Shown one piece after another: positions 1 to 7,390 of a stretch of DNA of 12,977 nucleotides (the first letter of the stretch is position 1; each line of letters begins with the position of its first letter). The translations under genes were made by a program, and so were the position numbers. The stretch covers positions 1 to 12,977 of the forward strand of contig JAQWCP010000020.1 in the NCBI GenBank assembly GCA_028705905.1, in the 5' to 3' direction. The notes below the pieces were generated by a model. That model was not told where the DNA came from. It did no database searches and was given only the letters and a program-made list of their open reading frames with translations. The stretch comes from Oscillospiraceae bacterium (GTDB lineage: Bacteria > Bacillota > Clostridia > Oscillospirales > Oscillospiraceae).

Positions 1-327
1 AGTGGTTTCCCACATTCTCACCATAGGCAGTTTGTAGACCCCCGGCCCAACACTCACGGCCACCTCTGGCTCGTTTTTGCCGTATCGCTGTGTTTCCACT
101 GGCGTATACAGCGAGTGCGTCCAGCCGACTTCAGCGTGCTGTGTCAGTCCCGGAAATTGTGTTCCGTTTCTTCCAACGCAGTCTCAGGGGGAGCGTTTCA
201 GGGCGTTACCCCATCATTCCACTCACTTGGAATACCAGTTAGAGAGAACTCTGCCTCTCCGTCGCTTTTACCTCCGTGCAGGCTTACGCCCGCGTAAAGT
301 TTATATGCGAACAACGTGTCGCTTCAC
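1..327 (-). mobile_element. Group II intron, 5' portion (domain I), interrupting virB4
   Basis: Read on the minus strand, virB4 stops matching its family immediately after the Walker B motif, and about 327 nt of apparently non-coding, highly structured sequence follows to the window edge. Short inverted repeats are dense, for example ATTCCA/TGGAAT, GGGGTAACGCCC, and GCGACA/TGTTCGC near the 5' end. The terminal part has the GAGAATGTGGGAAACCACT type of purine-rich sequence common in group II domain I. The intron would begin GTGAAGCGAC after exon ...GAAATGCACC, and the exon break falls in the codon after His672. It is in the same orientation as virB4, as splicing requires. The reverse transcriptase/maturase ORF and domains V-VI would lie left of the window and are not seen. 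GTGAA departs slightly from the usual GTGYG start. The class of insertion is an inference; another insertion type cannot be excluded from this fragment. Confidence 0.68.
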
Positions 328-2344
328 GGTGCATTTCGTCGATGTAGTAGCGAGTAGATTTCTTTTCCGCACGGTTTTCCGTGACGCGGTTCCACACAGC
401 GTCCTGCACGATGAGCATACCGATTTTTTTGAGCTGCTTTCCCAGCTCCTTGATGTCAAAGCTGACCACACGATTAGAGATGTTGATGCTGGTGCGGTGG
501 TTAAAGACATTCAGAGAGCCGGAAACATAGATTTCCAAGGCGGTAGCGATATACTGCGCTTCCTTTTCCTCCTGACGGCGCAGTTCGTTATACAAGTCCT
601 CCAAAATGGGCATTTTCTCCGGGCAGGGGTCGCTTAGATAGTCCCGATACACCATACGGACACAGCGGTCAATGATGGTTTTTTCCACCGGCTGCAAGCC
701 GTCCTTGCCGCCGACAATCAGCTCGCACAGTGACAAAATAAAGTCCGATTTTAGCGACAGGGGGTTTTCGTCGTCGCTGTAATTGAGGTTTAAGTCCATC
801 GGGTTAATGTAATCAGTTGATGTGGGCGAAATGCGGATTACCTGACCGCCCAGCCTGCGAACCAGCGCGCCATACTCCGATTCCGGGTCTGCAATGATAA
901 TATCGTCGGTGGTAACGAGGAACACATTGAAGATTTCACGCTTGGCGCTAAAGCTCTTGCCGCTGCCCGGTGTACCGAGTATCAGCCCGTTGGGGTTTTT
1001 CAGTAGCTTTCGGTCTACCATGATAAGGTTGTTACTAAGGGCATTCAGCCCGCAGTAAAGGGCTTCACGCCCTGCTTGGAACAGCTCCTGTGTGGTAAAG
1101 GGAACAAAAATAGCAGTGCTGGAGGTGGTAAGCCCACGCTGTACCTCCACCTGATTGCGTCCCAGCGGCAGGCTGCTCATCAAGCCCTCCTCCTGCCGGA
1201 AGTCCAGCCGGGTGAGCTGGCAGTTGTATTTCTGCGCGATGGAGCTTGCCTGAAACACATTGTTATCCAGCTGCTGCTTGGATTCGGCGGTGTTGAGAAC
1301 AAGGAAGGTCACAAGGAACATTCGCTCGTTGCGGCTCTGTAAATCCTGCAACAGCTTTTTCGCTTCGCCGCCGTAGGTGGCAAGGTCGGAGGGGATGATG
1401 TCCATATCATATCCGCTGCGTATAGCCTTTTTCTGCTCCTCGATTTTCATCTTGTCCAGGTCGGTGATTTTGCGCTTGATGGTCTTGATAGCTTTTACCT
1501 GATCCACCGATTGAATGTGCATGGTGACAATGAGAGAGCTTTCCATGTCCAGAAAATCCGCCAGCATACGGTCATTCAGCTCCGGCGCTAAAATCTGCAA
1601 GAAGGACACCGCACCCTGCCGCTGTCCCATGCCGAAGGCGTTGCCCTTGGCAAATTCAAAGGAGGACGGCGCAATAAAGTCCTTAACGCTCAGTCCGGTG
1701 GCGGTCAGCCAATCCCACGAAAAACGAAATTGCTCCTGACTGTCCATGTGAAACACGCCGTGCAAAAGTTTAAGACGGTCTGTGCCGTTTAATGTATCCG
1801 CCTTGACACCCAGCCGCTTGAAATTATTGAGGATGTCTGTTTCAATACGCTCCAGCCGGGGCTTTGCCGCTTTCAGGCTGTCTGCTTCAATGCCGAAGGT
1901 GAGGAACTTGGTCTTAATCAGGCCGTTGTTGCCCTTGGCAAGCTGATTTTCCAGCATATCTGTGTACTCACCGCGCAGGTCGTCAAAGGCGTCACCCTGC
2001 ATGGGAATGGTTACGCTGCGGGAAAAGCTGTCCTGCGATGCGGACAGGTTCAAAAAGGACAGCTGAAACTTGATAGAGGAATCGAAGTAGTTGAGGAAAT
2101 CGCACCAGCCGTCAAAGATGGCGGTCTTGTCCTCGTTCTGGCCCAACTGATAATTGATGTCATTAAACTGTACGCTCTTTGTGTAGTAGTGCTCTGTGAC
2201 ACGGCAGATGCCGTCCGGGAACATTCGCTGAAACGGGATACTGTCCTGCGCAGATTTATGCTTTTTATCCTGCCCCTTGGCTCTTGCAATCGCCGCTTCA
2301 ATCTGTCGCCTTTCGGCGCGGGTGAGCTTTCTTTTTGTTGACAA
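328..2344 (-). CDS. virB4: VirB4-like conjugal transfer ATPase, 5' exon (interrupted after Walker B)
   Basis: This is the motor ATPase of the type IV secretion channel (CD1110-like family of Clostridia ICEs), acting at the cytoplasmic face of the membrane. The N-terminal 400 residues are the VirB4 channel-interacting domain. Walker A GTPGSGKS is at residues 457-464 and Walker B YYIDE at 666-670. The family's usual length is about 790-800 residues, whereas coding sequence stops matching after residue 672 (YYIDEMH); the open frame then runs 14 more codons of unrelated sequence to a stop at 284. The missing ~120 residues (motifs after Walker B) should be in a second exon left of the window. The start is TTG at 2344 with GGAGG nine bases upstream; no ATG is nearby. 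It overlaps the end of the PrgI gene by 47 bp, so translation is probably coupled. Family assignment is firm; whether a functional protein is made depends on splicing of the inserted element. Confidence 0.93.
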
Positions 2345-2696
2345 TCCGGTAAACCTCCTTGTCTAACTGGTCTTGCCGCATCACAGCGGCATAAAAATTG
2401 TTGGTTTCATAGGGTCGCTGCTTGGGTCTCAGAAAGTACACACGCACAATGTTGCGGATGATTTTCTCCAGCGGCAGGCCGTGCTTTTCGTACATTGCCA
2501 GCAGGAAGAACGGCAGCATGACAAGCACCATGCAGATAGCCGCTGCGCTGACGGCGGTGTAGCTTTTAAGTATGAAAAAAAGCGGAATGCCGATACCGGC
2601 TCCGCTTCCAAAACAAATGAGCTGTCTTTTGGTAAGGTTAAACATGACCTTCGTTTTCACGGCGGTCAGGTCCTTTGGTACGGGGACATAGGCCAA
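2298..2696 (-). CDS. PrgI family mobile element membrane protein
   Basis: A 132-aa protein with the PrgI-family signature (MAYVPVPKDL start, KVMFNLTKRQL, and a C-terminal FLRPKQRPYETNN segment). Two adjacent hydrophobic segments at about residues 27-45 and 48-68 would put it in the membrane. Family members are encoded directly upstream of VirB4 in Gram-positive conjugation modules and are thought to help anchor or assemble the channel, playing a VirB3-like part. The start is TTG at 2696, supported by GGAGG nine bases upstream and by the fit of MAYVPVPKD to family N-termini. It ends inside the start of virB4 (47-bp overlap) and begins 14 bp after the VirB6-like gene, so the three form one operon. 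Confidence 0.9.
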   Translation of the reverse strand: MAYVPVPKDLTAVKTKVMFNLTKRQLICFGSGAGIGIPLFFILKSYTAVSAAAICMVLVMLPFFLLAMYEKHGLPLEKIIRNIVRVYFLRPKQRPYETNNFYAAVMRQDQLDKEVYRIVNKKKAHPRRKATD

Positions 2697-2710
2697 TGCT
2701 CGACACCTCC

Positions 2711-3580
2711 TTAATGCGAGTTAAAAATAGATTTCGCCATAGAGCTTGTCTTAAAGAGCGTCAGGCACAGCAGTACCGTATAGCCCATACAGGTCCAAAT
2801 GGCGGTGCTGACATCCGCGTCAACGGCGATGGTCTGAATCAGGACGGCATAGATGCCGACGCACACGATGATAAGAAACGCCTGAAAGCCAAGCGCCAGC
2901 AAACTTCTGAGGTAGTTCTGCCCCATGCCGCCCCATTCCTTATTTGCCATCGTTGCCATTGGGATGGGTGCTACGGAGGTGACCAAATAGATCTCAATCA
3001 TTCTGCCGTAGATGATGATGAAAATGCAGATGGTGAGCGCCCACATCGTCATACCAATAAACAGGCTTTGAAACCACAGTCCGAACAGCGGCCCCACATC
3101 CATTTCCATGAGCCGTTCGCTCAGGTTGTCTGCAACAGAGGAAATGTCTATGGCGGTGTCTGAAATGATAACGCCTGCGGCATTGTTTACCACGCTTTGC
3201 GCCACATCAAAGATGCCCATAACGATATTCCATGTGTTGGTAACAATGAGGATGGCACAGGCGGTTTTGAAAATCCACTTGAAGAACATCCAGGTGTCTA
3301 CATCGTGAAGGTTATTTCGGTCTGAAATGAGCTGAATCAGCTCCAGCGTCATGACAAAGGCGAGGATTACGCCTGCAATGGGCAGGATTACCGTTTCGGA
3401 TAAGCTGCGCACCATATTGAAAATGTTGCCGTTCCAGCCCTGTGGCGTCATGCCAATTTGTCCGGCGATTTCGCCCACCTGTGTGTTGACGCTATCAAAC
3501 ATGCCGGAGAGATTGCTGACGATGCCGCCGACCAATATCTCCTTGAGCCATTCCATAATGGCTTCTTTAATCATATCCAA
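2711..3580 (-). CDS. VirB6/TrbL-like conjugal transfer membrane protein
   Basis: A polytopic membrane protein of 289 aa, resembling the VirB6/TrbL-type proteins (CD1112-like) of Tn1549-class elements, which form part of the DNA translocation channel. Hydrophobic segments lie at about residues 62-85, 97-118, 165-195, 225-253 and 262-278, with the conserved RMIEIYLVTSVAPIP stretch between helices. The stop is 14 bp from the PrgI start. Start choice: TTG at 3580 has AAAGGAGGG with nine bases of spacing, matching the TTG-plus-SD pattern of its neighbours. ATG at 3574 (MIKEAIMEWLKE) is the alternative but sits 15 bases from the SD. Upstream in-frame codons to 3604 run into a hairpin and are unlikely to be used. 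Confidence 0.87.
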   Translation of the reverse strand: MDMIKEAIMEWLKEILVGGIVSNLSGMFDSVNTQVGEIAGQIGMTPQGWNGNIFNMVRSLSETVILPIAGVILAFVMTLELIQLISDRNNLHDVDTWMFFKWIFKTACAILIVTNTWNIVMGIFDVAQSVVNNAAGVIISDTAIDISSVADNLSERLMEMDVGPLFGLWFQSLFIGMTMWALTICIFIIIYGRMIEIYLVTSVAPIPMATMANKEWGGMGQNYLRSLLALGFQAFLIIVCVGIYAVLIQTIAVDADVSTAIWTCMGYTVLLCLTLFKTSSMAKSIFNSH

Positions 3581-3599
3581 GGGCAAATCCCTCCTTTCC

Positions 3600-3630
3600 C
3601 GCACCCGCCCACATTGGGTGGACGGGTGCG
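3600..3630. repeat. Strong hairpin between the Maff2 and VirB6 genes
   Basis: Inverted repeat with arms of about 12-13 bp (CGCACCCGCCCA and TGGGTGGACGGGTGCG) and one mismatch, loop about 5 nt. On the minus strand it is followed by GGGAAAGGAGG, the SD of the VirB6-like gene, not by a T-run. It is therefore not a standard terminator for the operon and is more likely an mRNA processing/stability or translation-tuning element. On the plus strand a short TTTT follows, too weak to call. Confidence 0.6.
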
Positions 3631-3665
3631 GAGGGTTTTAGTTGTGGTCATGAAACTGCCCGATA

Positions 3666-3881
3666 TTAACCGAACAGGCCAGAGAGCAAAGGCACCAACA
3701 CAAGCCCTATGAGGGCGACACCGCCGCCTGCCATGAGCTGTTTCATGCCTTGGGATTTGGCTCCGGGGTTGTCGTTTCCATAGCCCTCCAAAAGGTTGAT
3801 GGCTCCCCAAATGCCAAGACCGGCACCAAGGGCGATAACCAATGTCTGAAGAACCTCGACTGCACTGTTGAAAAATGCCAT
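3666..3881 (-). CDS. Maff2 family small membrane protein
   Basis: A 71-aa protein typical of the Maff2 family of Clostridia mobile elements: MAFFNSAVEVLQTLVIALGA, the NLLEGYGNDNPGAKSQGMKQLMAGGG core, and a C-terminal hydrophobic segment. There are two transmembrane helices (about residues 9-26 and 48-68) flanking a polar loop, an arrangement like VirB2-type pilin subunits; that analogy is inference. It lies upstream of the VirB6-like gene. ATG 3881 is chosen because homology begins there, but no SD precedes it. A GTG at 3923 with GGAG eleven bases upstream would add 14 residues and is a real alternative. Confidence 0.82.
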   Translation of the reverse strand: MAFFNSAVEVLQTLVIALGAGLGIWGAINLLEGYGNDNPGAKSQGMKQLMAGGGVALIGLVLVPLLSGLFG

Positions 3882-3953
3882 AAATGTAATGTTGCCGAAA
3901 GTATGGAGAAAAATGAAATGCACAGGCCACTGCGCTCCGTACTTGCGGCTCTC

Positions 3954-3985
3954 CTTTCAAAAATCATTGATTTATTTTTTGAAAG
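3954..3985. repeat. AT-rich inverted repeat in the leader of the Maff2 gene
   Basis: Arms CTTTCAAAAA and TTTTTGAAAG (10 bp, perfect) with a 12-nt loop. Read on the minus strand the right arm runs into TTTTTGAAAGGAG, so the hairpin overlaps the strongest Shine-Dalgarno-like sequence upstream of the Maff2 gene. It could sequester that site or be a protein-binding operator. Confidence 0.5.
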
Positions 3986-4012
3986 TGGCCGTTTTGTCTG
4001 CGAATAGGTTTG

Positions 4013-4042
4013 TATATATAAAAACCGCCCTCATCAGGCGGT
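4013..4042 (-). terminator. Intrinsic terminator after the 61-aa ORF
   Basis: On the minus strand ACCGCC-TGATGAG-GGCGGT is followed by TTTTATATATA. The TGA stop of the 61-aa gene lies in the loop. It separates the pcfB/virD4 unit from the Maff2-VirB6-PrgI-VirB4 unit. Confidence 0.8.
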
Positions 4043-4219
4043 TGCTGGCGTATCGTGGGCAATGTGTCCCACAAGCTCCTTTAGATATTTCGATGAACGG
4101 GTGAGCGTTCTGCCGTCGCTTAACTCAATGAAAATAGTATCGTCCGGCTGGGGGCTGCTGACACTCACGATATAATCGGTGTTCAGATATTCGATCCCAA
4201 TCCATATAAAGCGGTTCAT
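4034..4219 (-). CDS. Small conserved-context protein of unknown function (61 aa)
   Basis: A 61-aa soluble protein that I do not recognise with certainty. The pattern MNRFIWIG...LNTDYIVSVSS...IFIELSDGRTL suggests a small all-beta domain: two strands, then a strand rich in I/E/L followed by DGR, then a short helix KYLKELV. This is reminiscent of FlbD-like small proteins, but that is only a shape comparison. ATG at 4219 has AGGAGG six bases upstream, and the SD overlaps the virD4 stop, so it is co-transcribed with and probably translationally coupled to virD4. The gene ends inside a terminator. Confidence 0.7.
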   Translation of the reverse strand: MNRFIWIGIEYLNTDYIVSVSSPQPDDTIFIELSDGRTLTRSSKYLKELVGHIAHDTPATA

Positions 4220-4229
4220 AGCTTACCTC

Positions 4230-6005
4230 CTATGCTTCTGCCGACTGCTCAGACACATCCACCTCGAACACTTCGTAAACCTCATTCGGCTTTGGTTTCA
4301 GCTTGGTGGAGAGGAATCTTTCAATGTTAAAGGCGTTGCGAGGGTCAGCGTCGGATAGATATTTGTAGTTAGGGTGCTTGGTGATGTCGTACTTGTCGGA
4401 AAGGAAGGGGCGCACACCGCGCAGCTGCAAGATGCACTTGCCTCCGTCCAGCACGGCCAGCTCGTCAATTGTGGCAAGCTCCTTGCCTAACTTTTGATAG
4501 TTGAGGGAATGGGAAACCTCGCGCCCACGGCTCTCGCCGGTGTTAAAGGTGTCGATTGTTTCCTTGCCCAGCGCTTGACTCAGCTCCTTTAGAGTGGTTG
4601 GCTCCTTGCCGCCAAGAAAGATGGAGCTGTCACAGTTGCCGATAATGGTATCGGAATTGTCCTTGTAAAGTGCCTTGAGCTGGCTTTGTGCCTGCAACAC
4701 AAGGCAGGCGGAAATCTCACGGCTTCGGATGGTTGCCATGAGCTTTTCCAGCTTGGGAATCTGCCCGATGTTGGCACATTCGTCAATCAGACAGCGCACA
4801 TGAACGGGGAGCCTTCCGCCGTACACATCGTCGGCCTTGTCGCAGAGTAGGTTAAAAAGCTGGGTATAACACATGGAAACAAGGAAATTGAAGGTATCAT
4901 CGGTATCGGAAATAATGATGAACAACGCCGTTTTGCTGTCGCCCAGCGTATCCAGCTCCATTTCATCATAGGCGGTCAGCTCTCGAAGCTCCTGAATGTC
5001 GAAGGGCGCTAATCTGGCACCGCAGGAAATAAGGATGGATTTTGCGGTCTTGCCCGCCGCCAGCTTGTATTTCTTATACTGCCGGACGGCAAAGTGGTTG
5101 GGCTTTTCCTGCTCCAGTGCCTTAAACATCAGGTCAACCGGGTTTTCAAACTCCTCATCATCCTCACGGACTTCACTGGCATTGATAAACTCAATGAGCG
5201 TGGAAAAGTTTTGCTCCTCCTCCGGTGCTTCATAGTGGATGTAGCCGATCAGCGCCGTGTAAAGCAGCGTTTCGGCCTTTTGCCAAAAATCATCACCTGC
5301 TTTTCCGTCCCCCTTCGTGTTGGCGATTAAGGTTGTAACCAGCTTCAAAATGTCCTTTTCGCTTTTGATATAGGCAAAGGGATTGTAGTGCATGGATTTT
5401 TTGAAGTTGATGGTGTTTAGGATTTTAATGCGATATTTTTCTCGCAGCAGCAGGTTTCCGCACTCGACCACAATGCTGCCCTTGGGGTCTGTGACAACAT
5501 AGCTGGAATGACACTGCATGAGGTTGGGCTTGAGCCAAAAACGGGTTTTACCGCTGCCGGAGCCGCCCACAATCATCACATTTTTGTTTCGTGCCGTTTT
5601 CGGGTCCTTGGGGCGGTTGTTCATTGTCAGCCGTTCCGTTTGGGTGAGTATCACATTGTTTTGAAATGTGGGGTCAACATAGGGGCGTATGTCCTCGGCG
5701 TTGCCCCACCGGGCAGTGCCATACTCCATATTTTTGCGAAACTTCTTTGCGTTTTTACCCTTTACATAGACCACAAGACGAATGATACCGGCAATGGCGA
5801 TACCCACACACAGGTCTGTGGGGTGCAGGCTGGGAGCGAAGCTTTGAAACGCAGCGGAAAAGCCGTCCATCAGATGCAAAAACTTTGCGGAAAAATCTGT
5901 ACCGGAGGCAAGTCGCCACGCCTGTGGCAGTTTTGTGGCAAACAAGGCGATAAACACATAAGGAATGTTGGGAAGCAGCAGCTTTTTGATATTGACCGTC
6001 CTCAT
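4230..6005 (-). CDS. virD4: VirD4-like type IV coupling protein
   Basis: A 591-aa coupling ATPase (TraG/VirD4 superfamily, CD1115-like) that recruits the relaxase-DNA complex to the secretion channel at the inner face of the membrane. It has two N-terminal hydrophobic segments (about residues 9-24 and 64-81), Walker A GGSGSGKT at 147-154, and Walker B CLIDECANIGQIPKLEKL around 405-422 followed by the family's QAQSQL motif at 438-443. Length is normal for the family and the frame is intact. Its ATG overlaps the stop of the PcfB-type gene in an ATGA tetranucleotide, indicating translational coupling. The 61-aa gene follows directly. Confidence 0.95.
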   Translation of the reverse strand: MRTVNIKKLLLPNIPYVFIALFATKLPQAWRLASGTDFSAKFLHLMDGFSAAFQSFAPSLHPTDLCVGIAIAGIIRLVVYVKGKNAKKFRKNMEYGTARWGNAEDIRPYVDPTFQNNVILTQTERLTMNNRPKDPKTARNKNVMIVGGSGSGKTRFWLKPNLMQCHSSYVVTDPKGSIVVECGNLLLREKYRIKILNTINFKKSMHYNPFAYIKSEKDILKLVTTLIANTKGDGKAGDDFWQKAETLLYTALIGYIHYEAPEEEQNFSTLIEFINASEVREDDEEFENPVDLMFKALEQEKPNHFAVRQYKKYKLAAGKTAKSILISCGARLAPFDIQELRELTAYDEMELDTLGDSKTALFIIISDTDDTFNFLVSMCYTQLFNLLCDKADDVYGGRLPVHVRCLIDECANIGQIPKLEKLMATIRSREISACLVLQAQSQLKALYKDNSDTIIGNCDSSIFLGGKEPTTLKELSQALGKETIDTFNTGESRGREVSHSLNYQKLGKELATIDELAVLDGGKCILQLRGVRPFLSDKYDITKHPNYKYLSDADPRNAFNIERFLSTKLKPKPNEVYEVFEVDVSEQSAEA

Positions 6006-6493
6006 AGCTCCAGCCCCTTATCCTTGGATTTAACAGGGTCACGCTTCATACCCAGCACCAGCGCCTTGAACTGATGCAGTCTTTTAACCACGGAGGGACG
6101 CTGCGTTTCTTTGGTAATTTCCTTTGCGGAATACTCCTTGAATGCCGCATTGAGCGCATCGGCGTCACGCCCCTTGAAGAAAATCAGGTACTTGGGTATT
6201 TCGCTGTTTTTATCCCGATGCACGGCATAATCTACGCCGTACTTTCGGGCAACACGGTCAAAGGAACGGATACGCAGGTTGGTGGCTTCAATATTAGCGG
6301 CTCCGGCATCCTGTCCCACAAGCTGCTTGACCGTCTGCTTGCCGTGTGGTGTGGCACTCTTTTGCTGATGCTTGGCTACGCCCTTTTGTACCTCCTGTAA
6401 AAGCTTTAGAATGGCGGCCTTGACCACCCGGGCCGAAAGCTTTGTGGTGGAAATCATCAGTGTAACAGATCTCATTTCAACTTCTTCCTGCAA
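6002..6493 (-). CDS. PcfB/DUF3801 family conjugation accessory protein
   Basis: A 163-aa protein matching the PcfB (DUF3801) family: TTKLSARVVKAAILKLLQE at the N-terminus, the KYGVDYAVHRDK...YLIFFKGRDADAL core, then a basic tail. In the enterococcal pCF10 system PcfB works with the coupling protein and relaxase in substrate docking, and its position directly before virD4 (4-bp overlap) fits that role. The start is TTG at 6493 with GGAGG eight bases upstream; ATG at 6475 would give a protein beginning MRSVTLMIS with only a weak SD. Confidence 0.88.
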   Translation of the reverse strand: MQEEVEMRSVTLMISTTKLSARVVKAAILKLLQEVQKGVAKHQQKSATPHGKQTVKQLVGQDAGAANIEATNLRIRSFDRVARKYGVDYAVHRDKNSEIPKYLIFFKGRDADALNAAFKEYSAKEITKETQRPSVVKRLHQFKALVLGMKRDPVKSKDKGLEL

Positions 6494-6544
6494 AAAATCG
6501 ACCTCCTTTCGGTGAGATATGGTTGATTGAACAGGATTTTAGGA

Positions 6545-7324
6545 CTACGGAAGCTCAATGATTGGCAATATGCCATGCTCACAGAGCAGCTCATACAGGA
6601 ACAGCCGCCCCTTCTGCGTCCAACAGGTGTGCATAGAGCAGGTGATGTCGTTTACCTGATAGGTGTGTGTGACAGTAAATCCAAGATTGGCGTAGCGTTG
6701 ATACAACATCCAGCAGCCGCCTACCTTGTACTGAATGTCCAGTGCGTGCAGCAGCCGGTTCATGCGAGTAGCAGACATTCCGTAGTCCTTGGCGAACAGG
6801 GTTATGGGGACTGCGGTCCTGCTGCGGAGAGTGACATCACAGTACCGGGCCTTGGGCAACAGGGCAGAGATATTGTCCCGATATGCCTCGTTTTCCGTTT
6901 CCAGCTCAATGCGGCGCTTTTTCTCCGCTTGCAGCGCCTGCATGACCTTGTCCCACAGCTCCGGGTTGTTTAGCACGCTGTTCGTGGCATACGCCCCATA
7001 CTTGCGGATGGTCGGCAGCACTTCGTCAAATACCCAGCGCTCGAAGCGTTCTGCGGTGGGGAGCTTACTGCAAATGATAAGGCGGTAGACATCACCTTCC
7101 GGGATAAAGCTCATTTCGATTCCTTTGTTTGGATTCTGTGGGTGAGGTATACTGCGTTTCACAGTATACCGGCAGTGTACGGCTATGGCATCGTGCGGTC
7201 TGCTATATCCCAATGCTTTTGCCACATCGGAAGCACAAAACAGGTATTTTTCATTTTCTTGGACAATGCGAACACTGCCAAACTCCTGATTTTGAAAGAT
7301 TTCCATTTTCGGTGTATCGTTCAT
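6545..7324 (-). CDS. Bro-N / KilAC phage antirepressor-type protein
   Basis: A 259-aa two-domain regulator. Residues about 10-110 are a Bro-N domain (FGSVRIV..., FCASDVAKALGYSRPHDAI, FIPEGDVYRLI, RWVFDEVLPTIRKYGAY). Residues 125-152 form a charged helical linker (QALQAEKKRRIELETENEAY). About 155-259 is a KilAC-type DNA-binding domain containing ITLFAKDYGMSATRMNRLL and the YKVGGCWMLY hairpin. Such proteins are phage antirepressors and are also common in ICEs, where targets are mostly unknown. ATG 7324 is chosen for its AAAGGAG eight bases upstream; the open frame extends to 7450 but that part overlaps the rep-like gene and has no SD. It is preceded by a terminator only about 30 bp away, so its transcription probably depends on read-through. 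Confidence 0.88.
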   Translation of the reverse strand: MNDTPKMEIFQNQEFGSVRIVQENEKYLFCASDVAKALGYSRPHDAIAVHCRYTVKRSIPHPQNPNKGIEMSFIPEGDVYRLIICSKLPTAERFERWVFDEVLPTIRKYGAYATNSVLNNPELWDKVMQALQAEKKRRIELETENEAYRDNISALLPKARYCDVTLRSRTAVPITLFAKDYGMSATRMNRLLHALDIQYKVGGCWMLYQRYANLGFTVTHTYQVNDITCSMHTCWTQKGRLFLYELLCEHGILPIIELP

Positions 7325-7354
7325 TTCACAATCTCCTTTGTCATAATTTGGGGG

Positions 7355-7390
7355 ATAAGAAAACGGCACTCCGATTATTTCGGATTGCCG
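7355..7390 (-). terminator. Intrinsic terminator at the end of the rep-like gene
   Basis: Minus strand: CGGCAATCCGA / TCGGAGTGCCG, 11 bp with one mismatch, 5-nt loop, followed by TTTTCTTAT. The TAA stop codon of the upstream gene lies in the loop. Confidence 0.85.

Noticed and set aside
77..637. Plus-strand open frame of 186 codons across the intron and the end of virB4
   Set aside because: Antisense to virB4 and the structured RNA, no SD, no recognisable domain.
3571..3960. Minus-strand 129-codon frame overlapping Maff2 in another frame, starting next to the good SD
   Set aside because: Composition is not protein-like and Maff2 homology in the other frame is clear.
5508..6074. Plus-strand open frame of 188 codons opposite virD4
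   Set aside because: Shadow of a well-supported coupling protein gene; Cys/His/Gly-rich composition typical of antisense frames.
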